The notes under the pieces: generated by a model
The model's input: the letters and a program-made list of their open reading frames with translations, nothing else
Databases searched by the model: none
Told to the model about the DNA's origin: nothing
NCBI RefSeq assembly: GCF_901000735.1
Contig: NC_081543.1
Span: 13,605,574-13,669,573 of the forward strand
Length of the DNA: 64,000 bases
Origin: Corylus avellana
Lineage: Eukaryota > Streptophyta > Magnoliopsida > Fagales > Betulaceae
Direction: 5' to 3'
Shown here: one piece after another, positions 23,285 to 34,220 of the stretch
How positions within the stretch are numbered: position 1 is the stretch's first letter
How the letters are laid out: the number at the start of each line of letters is the position of its first letter
Translations under genes and position numbers: made by a program

Positions 23285-23373
23285 AAACTTAGACTGAAAC
23301 CACCACCTTCCACAGCCGCCTGGACTTGGAAATAGATACCTTCTCCTCTAGGGTTTGATAGACCTCAGAGAGA

Positions 23374-23480
23374 CACTAGAGGCTCGTATATTACTACTAT
23401 ACATTGAATTTTCTATTTTAAACAGCTTGGTGTTTCACAAATTTTATGTGATTATTGTGTTATGAACGGACCTAGCTAAA
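23374..23480. repeat. LINE-B target-site duplication (5' copy) and adjoining R1
   Basis: CACTAGAGGCTCGTATATT (23374-23392), then the R1 body (on the minus strand CACATAAAATTTGTG, ending near 23460). It mirrors 7843-7927. Confidence 0.85.
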
Positions 23481-24735
23481 GTGGTATGAGAAACTAATAA
23501 GAATGATAATTCATGTCAAAAAAAAAAAAAAAAAAAAAAGAACGATAATTTCAATAGATTTTTTTAAGAATTTATGAGTAATTAAAGGTGCTCACAACTG
23601 TTATAAATACAGTTTGAAAAATTCCTTGACCGATTTTAATTCTTTTGTTCCACGGTAATGTGATATTTAAAGAACAAAATACAACAAAAGTGAGAGTCAC
23701 ACGAATACAAACTTTAACGTACTAACATTAAGAAATATGTTCCTGACAAACCCAATAAAAGGAAATAATTAACGGTGCATTTGGAAGGCATTTTGTACTG
23801 AAGACTAGTTTTTTTTTTACCTAAAACATGGAGACTCGGGGGTCTCAACTTCTCTCCTTGGATCTTGATGGAAATACATATTAAATCGGATAATGTTAAA
23901 CAACACAAAACTTCAACAGAACATGCTTATGATTGATAATAGTTTAAAATTGCCTATTTTCTCTGTTAAAATAATTGATATCATACTTTATTTTATTATA
24001 ATTCTTACATTTTATATTTAATTGTGGAATAATATTTAATTATTAATCTTGAACTTAAAAAGATATCAAGTAATTGTCTTTTTTTGTAAGAAAGGATAGA
24101 ATTGTAAACATCAAAAGACATAGGGATAAATGAAAGATTAGTGGGCCCACAAATTTGAAATTAAGAAGAAAAGCCACATAGGGAAGAAAATTGGTGCATT
24201 CAACATGGGACCCACCACTTAAGACTAGTACTTCATTAAAATACTGGAATAATGCTACACTTACCCTCACTTTTTTATATTATTTTTTCATACTCATACC
24301 TGATTTTTAAAACTATCGTTAGATATGAGATGATCTTTAATGTAGTCAAAACAAAGAACCTTACCAAAACACAAACCCTTGAACCCAAATGGCTTAAAAT
24401 TTTCAATTTCTGATCAAACCCATTAACCAAAAAGATAAATATTTTCTTTCCCTTATTCCCTTCCATTTCCTTTTATTTTCCCCCAACAAAACAAACCTCA
24501 AAAAGCACAAAACTTAAAAAATTAGGCTAAAAATTCAAAATTCTCATCAACTCCCTAAAAAACGTTGTTCTGTCAAATTTTGTAATGATAGTATCCTCTT
24601 TGTTTTGTTTTTGCTTTTTTTTTTTTGGCTTACCTCCAGCAGTGTTTTGTCATTTTTAAATATCATGAAGCTATTTGTCACATCTCCAAACCACAAAGAC
24701 TAAAATGCATTTCCCTTAATTTGTTTGTTACTTTC
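23481..24735. other. Gene-free duplicated segment, right arm
   Basis: Inverted counterpart of 6531-7842, AT-rich with no supportable gene. It lacks the roughly 34-bp block found in the left arm near 7120 and has a longer poly(A) at about 23518-23539. Confidence 0.7.
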
Positions 24736-24973
24736 CTTAAATAACGATACTGAATTAAAGGTCATAATCATTTCAAATTTCTTCAAAATTTGAGATTCTC
24801 TTATTATTAAATCCTAGACATGCTTTACATCTAACAATCCACAACGTGCCAAGTGTCACACAAAATAAATGCTAAAGTTATTGAAAATTTATTTTCTCTT
24901 TCTAGTTCATTGAGGCATTAAAGTTTCATATTTCATTAACTTCAGCATTTATTTTATGTGACAATGGGCAAGA
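24736..24973. repeat. Foldback element F, right-arm copy, first part
   Basis: One full outer arm (GAGATTCTCTTATTATTAAA to GCTTTACATCTAACAATC), the palindrome core around TTTTCTCTTTCTAGTTCATT, and the inner part of the second arm up to GACAATGGGCAAG. LINE-A then interrupts it. The rest of the second arm resumes at 30809 with TTTGGCAAGTTATTGATTG. Confidence 0.74.
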
Positions 24974-25021
24974 TTTTTTTTTTTTTTTTTGACTCAAAAA
25001 TCATGGCATTCTCATTAACTC

Positions 25022-28000
25022 TCAACACGATAGAGCAGTTTGCTCCATCTTAATAACGTCCAAAATACATTCGGGTGGCTCAAGAAGCCACAGTTTGTCC
25101 ACAAAGTTGCTAGTTGCAAATTTTGATAAAAGGTGTGCTGCGTTATTTCCTTCCTTACTGACAAAAGACATCCTCCAACACTGAAGAGCTTGTGTCTTAC
25201 AGTGAAAATCATCCACCAGCAAGCCAACTCTGCTCCATTCCACGTTCTATCCATTCACTGCATTTACTACAATCTGAGCATCCCCTTCAAACTGAACATT
25301 CGTAAACCCACATTCGCCACACATTTGGATCGCCATCAAAGCTGCACGAGCCTCCGCTACCGTAGGATCAAGAGCTCCCACGACTGATTTGCATTGAGCT
25401 GCTATGACTGCTCCTTTTTCGTCCCTCACCACCACACCAAATCCCATCCAACCTTTGGTCTTGCCATTGGATGCATCCCAATTTGCCTTCAGCCATCCGT
25501 GTGCCGGTGCTTTCCATTTCATATTCCTCAACACAGCAGTAGGTGGGCTTTCCTTACTCCTTCGTTCAGTCACCTTCATAAATTCTGCCACATAGTCTTT
25601 CACTCCATTAACCAAAGAAGTAGGGTGTTGAAACGGCTTACCAAAACAATGTCGTTTCTTCTAAGCCAAATGCGTCTTGCAATTCCCACAAACAGTTGGG
25701 TTTCCTCTAAATCACACCTGGAAAACACCTTTTCAGCTAACTGTAAGAAGTCGCTTCCTTCAAATGACCACTTCTGCAATTTTTTACCCCCCACACTCCA
25801 CACATCCACTACTGCCGGGCACTGCCAAAGGGCATGGATCACTAATTCTGCTTCACTTCCGCACTGTGGGCACAAAGCATCTTCTTCAATCTTTCTTCGG
25901 TGTAAATTGAATTGAGTTGGCAAAATTTCATGACAAGCACGCCATAAGAAATTTTTTTCCACATTTGGGAGGCGAAGTTTCCAGATTTCCTGCCATACTT
26001 TGCTAACTCCTCTCCTAAAAGAAGTCTCAGCCACTCCTCGTTGTTCCATCTCTCTCTGTAGGAAATAGGCACTTTTAACAGAAAAAAGCCCATTTTTTGT
26101 TCCCCTCCAGATTTGCTTATCCCCCTGGTTAGCTGTAGTTATTGGTAAAGACAAAATTAGTTGGATCTCCTCCTTGAGAAACAGGTTCTCCAAAATATTG
26201 ATATTCCACAACTTCGTATCTTGATCAATTAGCTCACTAACCGAAGCATTCGGGTCCAATAAAACGGGCGGAGATTGTACCATGTAAGTAGTCGGCTGAG
26301 GAAGCCATTTATCCTTCCAAATTCGTACATGCTGACCATTCCCAATTCTCCATATTAATCCTTCCTTTAGCAACTCACAAGAACTATGGATACTACGCCA
26401 AGCAAAGGACGGTCTATCCCCTAGATCGGAATCTAGAAAATTACCACCTCGATAGTACTTTGCTTCCATAATTTTTGAGAGAAAACTATCGGGTTTTTGC
26501 AAAAGTCTCCATCCCTGTTTTGCCAACAAAGCCTTATTAAAGCTCCCAAAATCTCTATAACCCAAGCCTGCATCAGCTTTGGCTAAGCCCATACGACTCC
26601 AACTCATCCAATGCACCTTGGATTTATTTTGGTGACCCGACCAAAATTGTTGCATTAAAGAATTTAGTTCCACATATAGGGCTTTTGGGAAAAGAAACAC
26701 ACTCATACTATACGTAGGGATTGCTTGAATCACCGTTTTAAGTAGAATTTCCTTACCGGCTTGTGAAAGAAAATGAATCTTCCAATCTTGTAAACGTTTC
26801 CATACCCGATCTTTTATACTCCGAAAAGCCACAATTCTCGACTTGCCCACCAACACCGGCAACCCCAAATAGGTATCGTAACGTTGTGTAACCGGTATTC
26901 CTGCCTCCTTCACAATTTCCTCCTTGATCGATTGAGTCGTGTTATGACTAAAAAAGATGGCAATTTTTGCATTATTTAATCTTTGGCTCGAAGCTTCCTC
27001 ATATAATTTTAGAATGTTTGACAATTGGTTCCATTGTGCAATACTCGACCTGCAAAATAGCAAACTATCGTCAGCAAAAAATAGATGGCTTACCCGGGGT
27101 CCATATTTGGATGTAGGAACCCCTGCCAGTAATCCATCCCTGTTTGCCTGTATCACCATGGAACTAAAGGACTTCTGCACATAGGAGGAATAAATATGGC
27201 GAAATCGGATCCCCTTGTCTGAGACCTCTTGAGGGTTGGATATGCCCACATGGTTCCCCATTCACCAAAATGGAATAATTTACCGTAGTTACACACATCA
27301 TCATCAATTGTCTCCACCTAGGGGCAAATCCCATCCGCCTCATTGTTTCCTCCAGAAAGCCCCACTCCACCCTATCATACGCTTTACTCATGTCCAGTTT
27401 TATAGCCATAAAACCCTTCTTACCCTTCATACCAGTATGCATGGTATGCAAAGTTTCATAAGCTGCCAATATATTGTCAGAAATGAGTCTACCAGGGACA
27501 AAAGCACTTTAAGTATGGGCTATAATATGAGGTAACACTTTCTTCAACCGATTTGCAAGGACCTTGGAGATAAGTTTGTATAACACGTTACACAGACTAA
27601 TGGGTCTAAATTCTGTTACGCACTTCGGGCTCTTTACTTTGGGTATCAAGGCTATATGCGTAAGATTTAAGTTCTCCGGCATCCTTCTAGAATTTAAAAC
27701 ATCAACAACAAACATGCCAATCTCTCCCCCAGTAGTCTCCCAATGGTTCTGGAAAAATCCCGTAGGAAATCCATCCGGCCCCGGGGCTTTAAAGGGACCC
27801 ATTTGTTTGAGAGCAAAAGTAACTTTTTCACAGGAAAAATCTTTCAACAATTCATTATTCATTTCCTCCGTTACTTTTGTATTAATATTTTGCAAAACCT
27901 GGTCCATATTACTACCACCCCCAGCAGTAAATAAATTAGCAAAATAGTCAACAAAAGCTACCTTTATTTCTTCTAGAGACTCCCAGGTTGCTCCCTGCGC

Positions 28001-29139
28001 ATCTTGAATCTTAAAAATCTGGTTTTTCTTTTTCCTCTGATTGGTACAAGCATGAAAAAATTTTGTATTTCGGTCCCCCATCCTCAACCAATCCGCCTTT
28101 GCTCTCTGTTTCCATTTCATATCTTCTTGATCCAGCAAAGAATTTATCTTTTTCTACAAAAAAGCTGCTTCCTCTCCCGCCCGCACATCACAACTTCCCT
28201 GGACAGAATTTAATTTTTGCTTCAAATGGTGGATGGTTTTTTCTGGAGACCCGTGCTCACCTTTCCTCCATTCCATAAATCCCATGCGGCAACAAGACAA
28301 TTTATGGTTCAAATGGGCCCATTTGTTAGCACTTATATTTGTCTGATTCCATGCATTTAGAAAAATGTCTTGATATTGTTGTTCAGCACTCCAACTTGTT
28401 TCATACCGAAACTGAAATTCCTTTCTGTGGAACTGCTTAGTGCCCCTCAAAAACACCTCTAAAACCGCATGATCAGATACAGTTGAGGCTTCCACAGCCA
28501 GTTCTGCTTCCGGGAAAATATCACGCCACCCCAAATTCGTGACACCCCTATCAATCCTCTCCTTTATAAAAGCGTGGCTCTCCCGACAATTGCTCCACGA
28601 AAACTTGGGACCCCTATACCCCATATCTGTCAACTCACAATTTTCCAACGTCAATTGGAAGTCCCGCATCTGTCTGCTAGGCCTGCCCCTTCCTCCCTAT
28701 TTCTCTGACTGCGTCAAAACTTCGTTAAAATCCCCTATACAGAGCCATGGGTCAGGTGTAAGCCGAGCTAGAAATTGTAAAAGGTTCCATGCTTCTTTTC
28801 GTTTGTTAACATCCGGGTGACCATAAAAACCCTTAAACTTCCAAGGGACCGAATCTTGGGTTGTAATAATACCATTGACGTGGCGTTGACTGAAATTTTC
28901 AATATCAACGTCCACATCTTCTCCCCATAATAAAGCCAATCCGCCACTCTTGCCAATACAATCCACCACAAATAAATTGGGAAACCCCAACTTGTGACGA
29001 ACCAACTCCATCTTTGTCTTCCTTAGTTTGGTTTCCATTAAGAAAACCATCATGGGACGCTTCTTCTTTACCAACCGGCAAAGTTCTCGAACTGTCCGAA
29101 GGTTCCTAAACCTTGGCAATTCCAACTTATGATCCTCAT
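25022..29139 (-). pseudogene. LINE-A ORF2 remnant, right copy
   Basis: The start ATG at 29139 lies in an ATGA context and is followed by SWNC-type endonuclease sequence. A one-base shift about 40 bp in separates it from the rest of the domain (METKL, GDFNE near 28720). A stop at about 28696 follows. The remaining domains match the left copy: SDH, RT with intact FADD (about 27075), Cys/His block and RNase H, with the same stops near 28152 and 27507 and frameshifts near 27165 and 25610, and a TAG near 25247. Because lesions are shared, the copy was dead when duplicated. Confidence 0.88.
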
Positions 29140-30703
29140 TGCAGTCGGTGGGGCTGTTCAACAGCCACCGCCAATCCTTATCCATTTCGAATAATCAACT
29201 AGTTCTCTGCAGGGGTATTCTCTGTTACCTCTGCTAGCTCATTATTTTCTCTACTTATTTCCTGTTTTTTTCGTGCTTTTTGTCCAGGTGCTACTGATCC
29301 GCCCAGTGCCTCATGTTCCTCTCTTGCCTTTCTTTTCCATTTTGTGACTGCTCCCCCACAAATACCATTATTAATTTCCCTCTTTCCGTCGAGAGCCCCT
29401 GCTCAACCAGCAACGTCTTTTCCACCTCTGCCAACATTGGTCCCAAAAATACACTCTTCTCATTACGTGGAACTGGGCTAGAGAACCCAAGTGGAGACCC
29501 ACCAGCTACGTCACTTCCACATTTTTCCAAACCCATCTTCTTTCCTTCCTCCACCTGCTTTAACTTCTCATTTAATACTGAAGAAATCTGCCCATTTGAA
29601 AAGCTTGAATATTTGAAATCATCCCTAAACATTGAGGAACTCTCCTTATGTATTTGCCTTCCATTACTACCATTAATTCCTCTCCTTTCCTTGCGACCAC
29701 CATAATGGAAACCTTCCGCTACAGGTTGGGATTTGAAATGAAAAGATCCTTGCATATCTCCATGATCAACGCCCGAATCTTCTCTTCTTTCCTTTGGTGC
29801 TTTTGACCGTTTGAGGTTGTGGGAACCCTCACTGGCGCCGCCCCTCACCTCCTGATTTTGCCCGGCGCCATTCCCATAGTAATTTTTTTCGCCCTCGTTC
29901 CCTTCACGTTCATGGTGGTTCGCCCCTTTTTTTATCGTCCCTCTATCCTGACCACGATCATGTCTGCGAGGTGGGGAAGGGGCTCTCAACCAAAGCCCAA
30001 ATTCGAATGAATTCTCCTGTTAGCGCAGATCAGTTCTACCAGGACATCCCACTCCCCCGTGAGTAATAACTCCATAATGAAAACAAAATTTTGGTAGCCT
30101 CTCATACTGGAAAACAATCTTGTGTGTTTTTCCTTGTAATTTCAGCATTCTACCCCTGGCCAGAGGCTTTGACAGGTCAATTCGAATTTTAACACGGAAA
30201 GATTCGTCCCAGCCAACTCCCTGACTATCCGTATCCACTGCTTCTACCACTCCGACAGAGGATCCCAACATTCTCCCTATTGCTTGTCCCATGCATGCTA
30301 AAGGCAAATTCACCATTCTCACCCAAAATGATGCACTGTCAAAAGAGAAATTTGCTATTGAGGACTGCCCATCAAAATCTTCAATCAGGAATAGGCTTCC
30401 CCCAAAGACCCATGGCCTGTCATCAAGGATCCGCTTCTTATCCCCTGCATCAGTGAATTCCACCAGGAAAATGTTTTCTCCCAGTACTTTAAACGATAAA
30501 GTTCCCCTTGGTTTCCACCACTTCAGAAGGGTTGTCTTAATCGTTTCTTTGCTCACAAATCGGTCCCCAATCAGCTTTCCCACCACACAGGATTTACCCC
30601 GTGATGAGACTTCCTCCCATTCCCCAACTGGTGCCTCCCATTCCACTATCTTGTCATCCTTCAAAGATAGTTTCTCCCAAATCTTTGACAGATCGTCCGC
30701 CAT
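29136..30703 (-). pseudogene. LINE-A ORF1 (DUF4283 / CCHC-type), broken
   Basis: ATG at 30703. The first 227 codons hold the DUF4283 domain (WWKPRGTLSFKV, LARGRMLKL) and a degraded zinc knuckle in which the second Cys is Tyr (CFHYGVITHG). TAG at 30020, then the same frame continues through a charged low-complexity region to TAG at 29291. A reading in a shifted frame reaches the ATGA start of ORF2 at 29136-29139, as in LINE-B, so a frameshift lies in the last 150 bp. It would have been the RNA-binding partner of ORF2. Confidence 0.83.
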
Positions 30704-30805
30704 GACAATGAAAATTCATTGTTTTCAAGCTTATACTTCCACCAACTCACAGAGTCATGGAAAACTTTTCCTTCTCTACTAGGTTTAGTCTAGAGAGAAA
30801 ACCAA

Positions 30806-30960
30806 AAATTTGGCAAGTTATTGATTGTTAGATGTAAAGCATAACAAAGATTTAATAATAAGAAAATCTCAAATTTGAAAGAAATTTGACGGGATCCTAA
30901 TTATCCTTGAATTAAAAGGATTTAGTTTCTTTACTTAGATTTCGTTACCAATTAAATGTT
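30806..30960. repeat. Foldback element F, right-arm copy, second part
   Basis: Resumes after LINE-A with GATTGTTAGATGTAAAGCAT, TTTAATAATAAGAAAATCTC and AAATTTGAAAGAAATTTGAC, the inverse of 24750-24845. The end near 30960 is not sharply defined. Confidence 0.68.
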
Positions 30961-31436
30961 CAATTTTAAAACGGTTGTTAAGAAATTTCATATGGACCGG
31001 AATGGAGTACGTTCATAAATTTATGTAACAAAATTCTTTTCAAATATAAATAGAAAATAAATCTCAGAGAATTTAATATTTCCAGTGATATTCTTTATAT
31101 GATATGATTAGGATCCTTTTGATTTTTTTTTATTTTTTTTTTGAAATAAATCCTTTTGATTTCTTAGGATGATCTTATGGTAAAGTTATTAAAATTCTGA
31201 CCTTTTTTTGAAAATTAAATGAAATACAATCAATAAAGAAAAATATTAAGAATCTTCAAAATTCATTCACTATAATATGACATACAGCTCGGCATGGAAA
31301 AAATCACTAGAGATATGTAATTTTTTCACCGGCCAAACCTTTTATTCTGTGTATATATATTTCTTACCATATTTGCAATATTATTCTCATAGTACATTCC
31401 ATATATGGAATGAAGTCAGAGTGTGGATCGTTCATT
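30961..31436. other. Gene-free AT-rich stretch
   Basis: No gene or repeat end was recognised. It contains a TTTTTTATTTTTTTTTTG run near 31125 between two copies of AATCCTTTTGATTT-like sequence (31110 and 31150), which resembles a tiny poly(T)-bearing insertion with a short target duplication. Confidence 0.4.
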
Positions 31437-31439
31437 GCC

Positions 31440-31738
31440 AAATTCTCCTGCACATGCCAACCCCCCCACTACTGTCAACGTACCTGCCCATTCCCCCACT
31501 ACGATCAATAAAGAGGTTGCGAATATTTCCTTTCATCAGCAATACCAGAAATCTCCTCTCATTATTACACTTACCAGAATATATATCTGGTGCCACAGAA
31601 AGATCAAAGGAAGAAAACAAATGTGAGAATATGTTTGGAATTTGCTTACCGGCTAACGAGGGTTTGCCACGTGGGGGAATGGGTAGGGGACACGTACGTT
31701 GACAGTAGTGGGGGGAATTGGCTTGAGCCAGGAGAATT
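31440..31738. mobile_element. Foldback/TIR element next to the neprosin fragment
   Basis: The left arm 31440-31500 (ATTCTCCTG, CCCCCCACTACTGTCAACGT, CCCATTCCCCCAC) is matched inversely by 31670-31738 (GTGGGGGAATGGG, ACGTTGACAGTAGTGGGGGG, CAGGAGAAT). The roughly 170 bp loop has no coding sequence. It lies directly upstream of the first recognisable codons of the neprosin fragment and may have cut that gene. Confidence 0.75.
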
Positions 31739-31740
31739 GG

Positions 31741-32315
31741 GGTTATATACAAGTGCATCCTCGATATTACCCTGGTGAAGCTTTTACTTCTATTTCTGTT
31801 TATGATGGAGAACAATTCGGTGTTAATCTTACCATTTCTCAGGTCATTAATGCGTCAATGACCATCTCCAATCCTCCTACTTTTGTTAATGTTAACAACA
31901 ATTAATTAATTATGGAACCAATTTATATTTGTTTATCTTCGATCGTTATGATAAATTAACTGGAAATTGGTGGTTGAAACTTGATAATTACTCATTAGGA
32001 TATTGGCCAAATGTGATATTCAATCATTTAGCTACCGGAGCGTCCTCTATTCAATACACGGAGCAACTTTTTCTCCACCCAACATACTTACTCCGGTACC
32101 AATGGGAAATGGTTTTCTTCCTATTGGCTTCGCTCCCGTTGAAAGCAAGTCTTTTTGTACATGTTCAAATAGTGAAAGCGATAACCATTTGGTTGACATT
32201 GATTCCGAAATGATTCCTAGTTTTCATGAGATTGGTGCACAATGTTATGGCTTGGTAGATGTTAGTGATGATATGGGGAAATCCTTCAACTTTGGAGGTG
32301 CTGGAGGATCATATC
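31741..32315 (+). pseudogene. Neprosin-domain (DUF239) C-terminal fragment, degraded
   Basis: Two coding blocks match the C-terminal half of plant neprosin-like proteins (glutamic peptidase-related secreted proteins). Block 1 (31741-31842) reads GYIQVHPRYYPGEAF to VNLTISQ. Block 2 (about 31950-32310) includes DKLTGNWWL, GYWPNVIF, PMGNG and FNFGGAGG. The gap resembles the family's intron: a GT donor follows Gln at 31843, but no AG acceptor precedes block 2. A one-base frameshift lies near 32060. The N-terminal half, with signal peptide and activation domain, is missing. The usual C-terminal NPxC end is not visible. Confidence 0.72.
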
Positions 32316-33060
32316 ACTTTCTTCTTTCTTTCTTTTTTTTTTTGTCTTTTTTTTGTCTTTCAATAATCTCGTCAATGTAGGATGGGTGGTTCAATAATAA
32401 TTAAGATGAAGTTATCTACATGTATTATTCTTTTAAATTTATATTTAAGTGGATGATTAATTGGTTGCTTTTTGGCTTTGGTGAGGGTTTTATTAAGTAT
32501 TTTCTTGAAATGGTTTCTTTTGTTAATTATTCATATTCGTGCTCTAAGTAATTTGATGAATTGGACATGTTTTTTCGAATTTGACTCTGTCCACCCTACT
32601 TTATTCACTCAACCAATTAATCAAGTTTAATAAAAGTCAAACTACTCCTGCTCATATTATGGGGTGGTTCACCACCGACCACCATTAAAAGCTGATTTTG
32701 GAAGTGGTTCCATTTCTCATAATGTACATATTATGATAGTAAGCTTATTTTCAAAATCCTCCCCCCTTTATGACCATCAAATTATCTTAATGTTCCTAAT
32801 TACCCCTCACTTCTTATATAATGCCATACATATCCCTATCAATAACCCCATCTAAAAGAATGAGGATACTTTTGAGTTTTGACATTTAATTGATCAACGG
32901 TAATGCCTAAATGGATCAGCCACCACACCCTTGAAACATAACTCATTAGTTTCTTCACAACAACATCCATAACCTTCCTCATCTAACCATTAATTAATTC
33001 AGTCCGAAGGTTTAGCAATTTTTATAGGTACTTTAGACTTTACAGAAGGTATATCATTTA
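32316..33060. other. Gene-free stretch
   Basis: Poly(T)-rich start, then mixed AT-rich sequence. No gene, RNA gene or clear transposon boundary was found. Confidence 0.45.
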
Positions 33061-33074
33061 GTCTAGAAATTAAC

Positions 33075-33240
33075 CAAGGCCTTTGGGAAAGGTTTCGAGC
33101 CAAAACCACCCCCAAAGAGAGACGGGGTGGCTCGGCCACTCCCGTTTGGCCAAGAGGTTGTTTCGGTCACCCCCTACGGCTGGTATGGGGTAAGCGAGCA
33201 ACCCCCTGGCCCTTGGAAGTGGTCCAGCCACCCCCAAATG
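33075..33240. repeat. GGGGTGGC/GCCACCCC-rich repeat
   Basis: Alternating motifs such as GGGGTGGCTCGGCCACTCCC and GGTCCAGCCACCCCC give strong local foldback potential in an otherwise AT-rich area. A related motif block lies inside the long-TIR element (16830-16930), and a weaker one near 44520-44600. Likely part of a dispersed transposon family; ends not defined. Confidence 0.5.
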
Positions 33241-33270
33241 ACCTATATTTGTTTTATACACATTTCTTAT

Positions 33271-33935
33271 GGATCCGACTTCTATGCGGTAGTAAAAACT
33301 ACCGCATAGCTGCTGTTAAACTTTTGTGTGGCCTAGATCTAACCAAGTTGCAGTGTAAACTTTGTGTGACCTAGATGCAACCATACATTTTTTTTAACTC
33401 AAACCAACAAAAGAAAATAAAATGTATTTTGGGAAAAAAATAAAATTACGGGCCAATAATTGAAGCTTCTCCCCCACCATCTATGAGAGCCAATGGGAGA
33501 GTCATCAACACCACCACCATCTATGAGAGCCAATGGAAGAGTCATCAACACCACCACCGCCAACGACTGCAACAACCCATACGCGCTTGTATGGCCAAAA
33601 ACTTTACCCTTCAACGGTGAGAGACCATTAGGTAAAAGGGAAAGATGGGGGAGAAGAAGCTTTTTCCTCTGAAGCTTTTTTTCTTTGCCATTGGTGCATG
33701 AGAAAGAGAGACCATGAGGGAAAAGGAGAAGATGGGGGAGAAGCTTTGTTTTATCATCTATTGGCCCGTAATTCTTTTCTCAAAACACATTATATTTTAT
33801 TTTATTTTATTGTTTTAAGTTAAAAAAAATGTTTGGTTACCTCTAGGCCACACAAAGTTCTCAAAGCAATTTGGTTAGATTTGAACCATACCAAAGTTTA
33901 GCAGCAGCGAAAACTACCGCATAGAAGCCAGATCC
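33271..33935. mobile_element. TIR element with 5-bp target duplication (MITE-like, about 665 bp)
   Basis: Begins GGATCCGACTTCTATGCGGT and ends CCGCATAGAAGCCAGATCC, flanked by CTTAT on both sides (33266-33270 and 33936-33940). Arms run 150-200 bp (AAACTTTTGTGTGGCCTAGA against AGGCCACACAAAG; ACGGGCCAATAATTG against TATTGGCCCGTAATT). The left tip is itself a small palindrome (TGCGGTAGT/ACTACCGCA). The centre has a tandem repeat of about 42 bp (CCATCTATGAGAGCCAATGG, twice, 33478-33560) and a GATGGGGGAGAAG repeat. No transposase. Confidence 0.83.
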
Positions 33936-34220
33936 CTTATATTGAGACATCATAATCAATGCATCCACAAGTAAATAATCATAATCCATTGCTCAAAAGG
34001 AATTATCTAAAACAAAATCGATTTGTGATAGTATGTATCATTTAATGCACACAACACAAAAGCCATTTTCTTACTATATAGTTATATATTACAGGAAAAA
34101 ATGATGTGCTGGATAAAAGCAAAAATATTATTACGAGCCACCAATCAAATCCTTCAGATACTAAACACAAATATTTCAATCTCCACAACTCATCAGAGGT
34201 CTCAGCACCATTTCCAGTTT

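Larger units (their letters stand above)
17509..23373 (-). mobile_element. LINE-B, right copy (complete length, about 5.9 kb)
   Basis: Full-length L1-type LINE on the minus strand: 5' end at 23373, ORF1, ATGA overlap, ORF2, short 3' UTR, poly(A) (poly(T) from about 17510 to 17527) and perfect 19-bp target-site duplications. It is inactivated by stops and frameshifts. It inserted into a copy of repeat R1. The part from 18532 upward is the inverted duplicate of 7928-12765. Confidence 0.95.
24974..30805 (-). mobile_element. LINE-A, right copy (complete length, about 5.8 kb)
   Basis: L1-type LINE on the minus strand with 5' end near 30805, ORF1, ORF2 and a poly(A) tail (poly(T) at 24974-24990). 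Flanks carry an imperfect target-site duplication (AATGGGCAAG against ATTTGGCAAG), which suggests an older insertion than LINE-B. Its target is foldback element F. The 24974-28617 part is the inverted duplicate of 2659-6302; 28618-30805 has no partner in the window. Confidence 0.9.
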
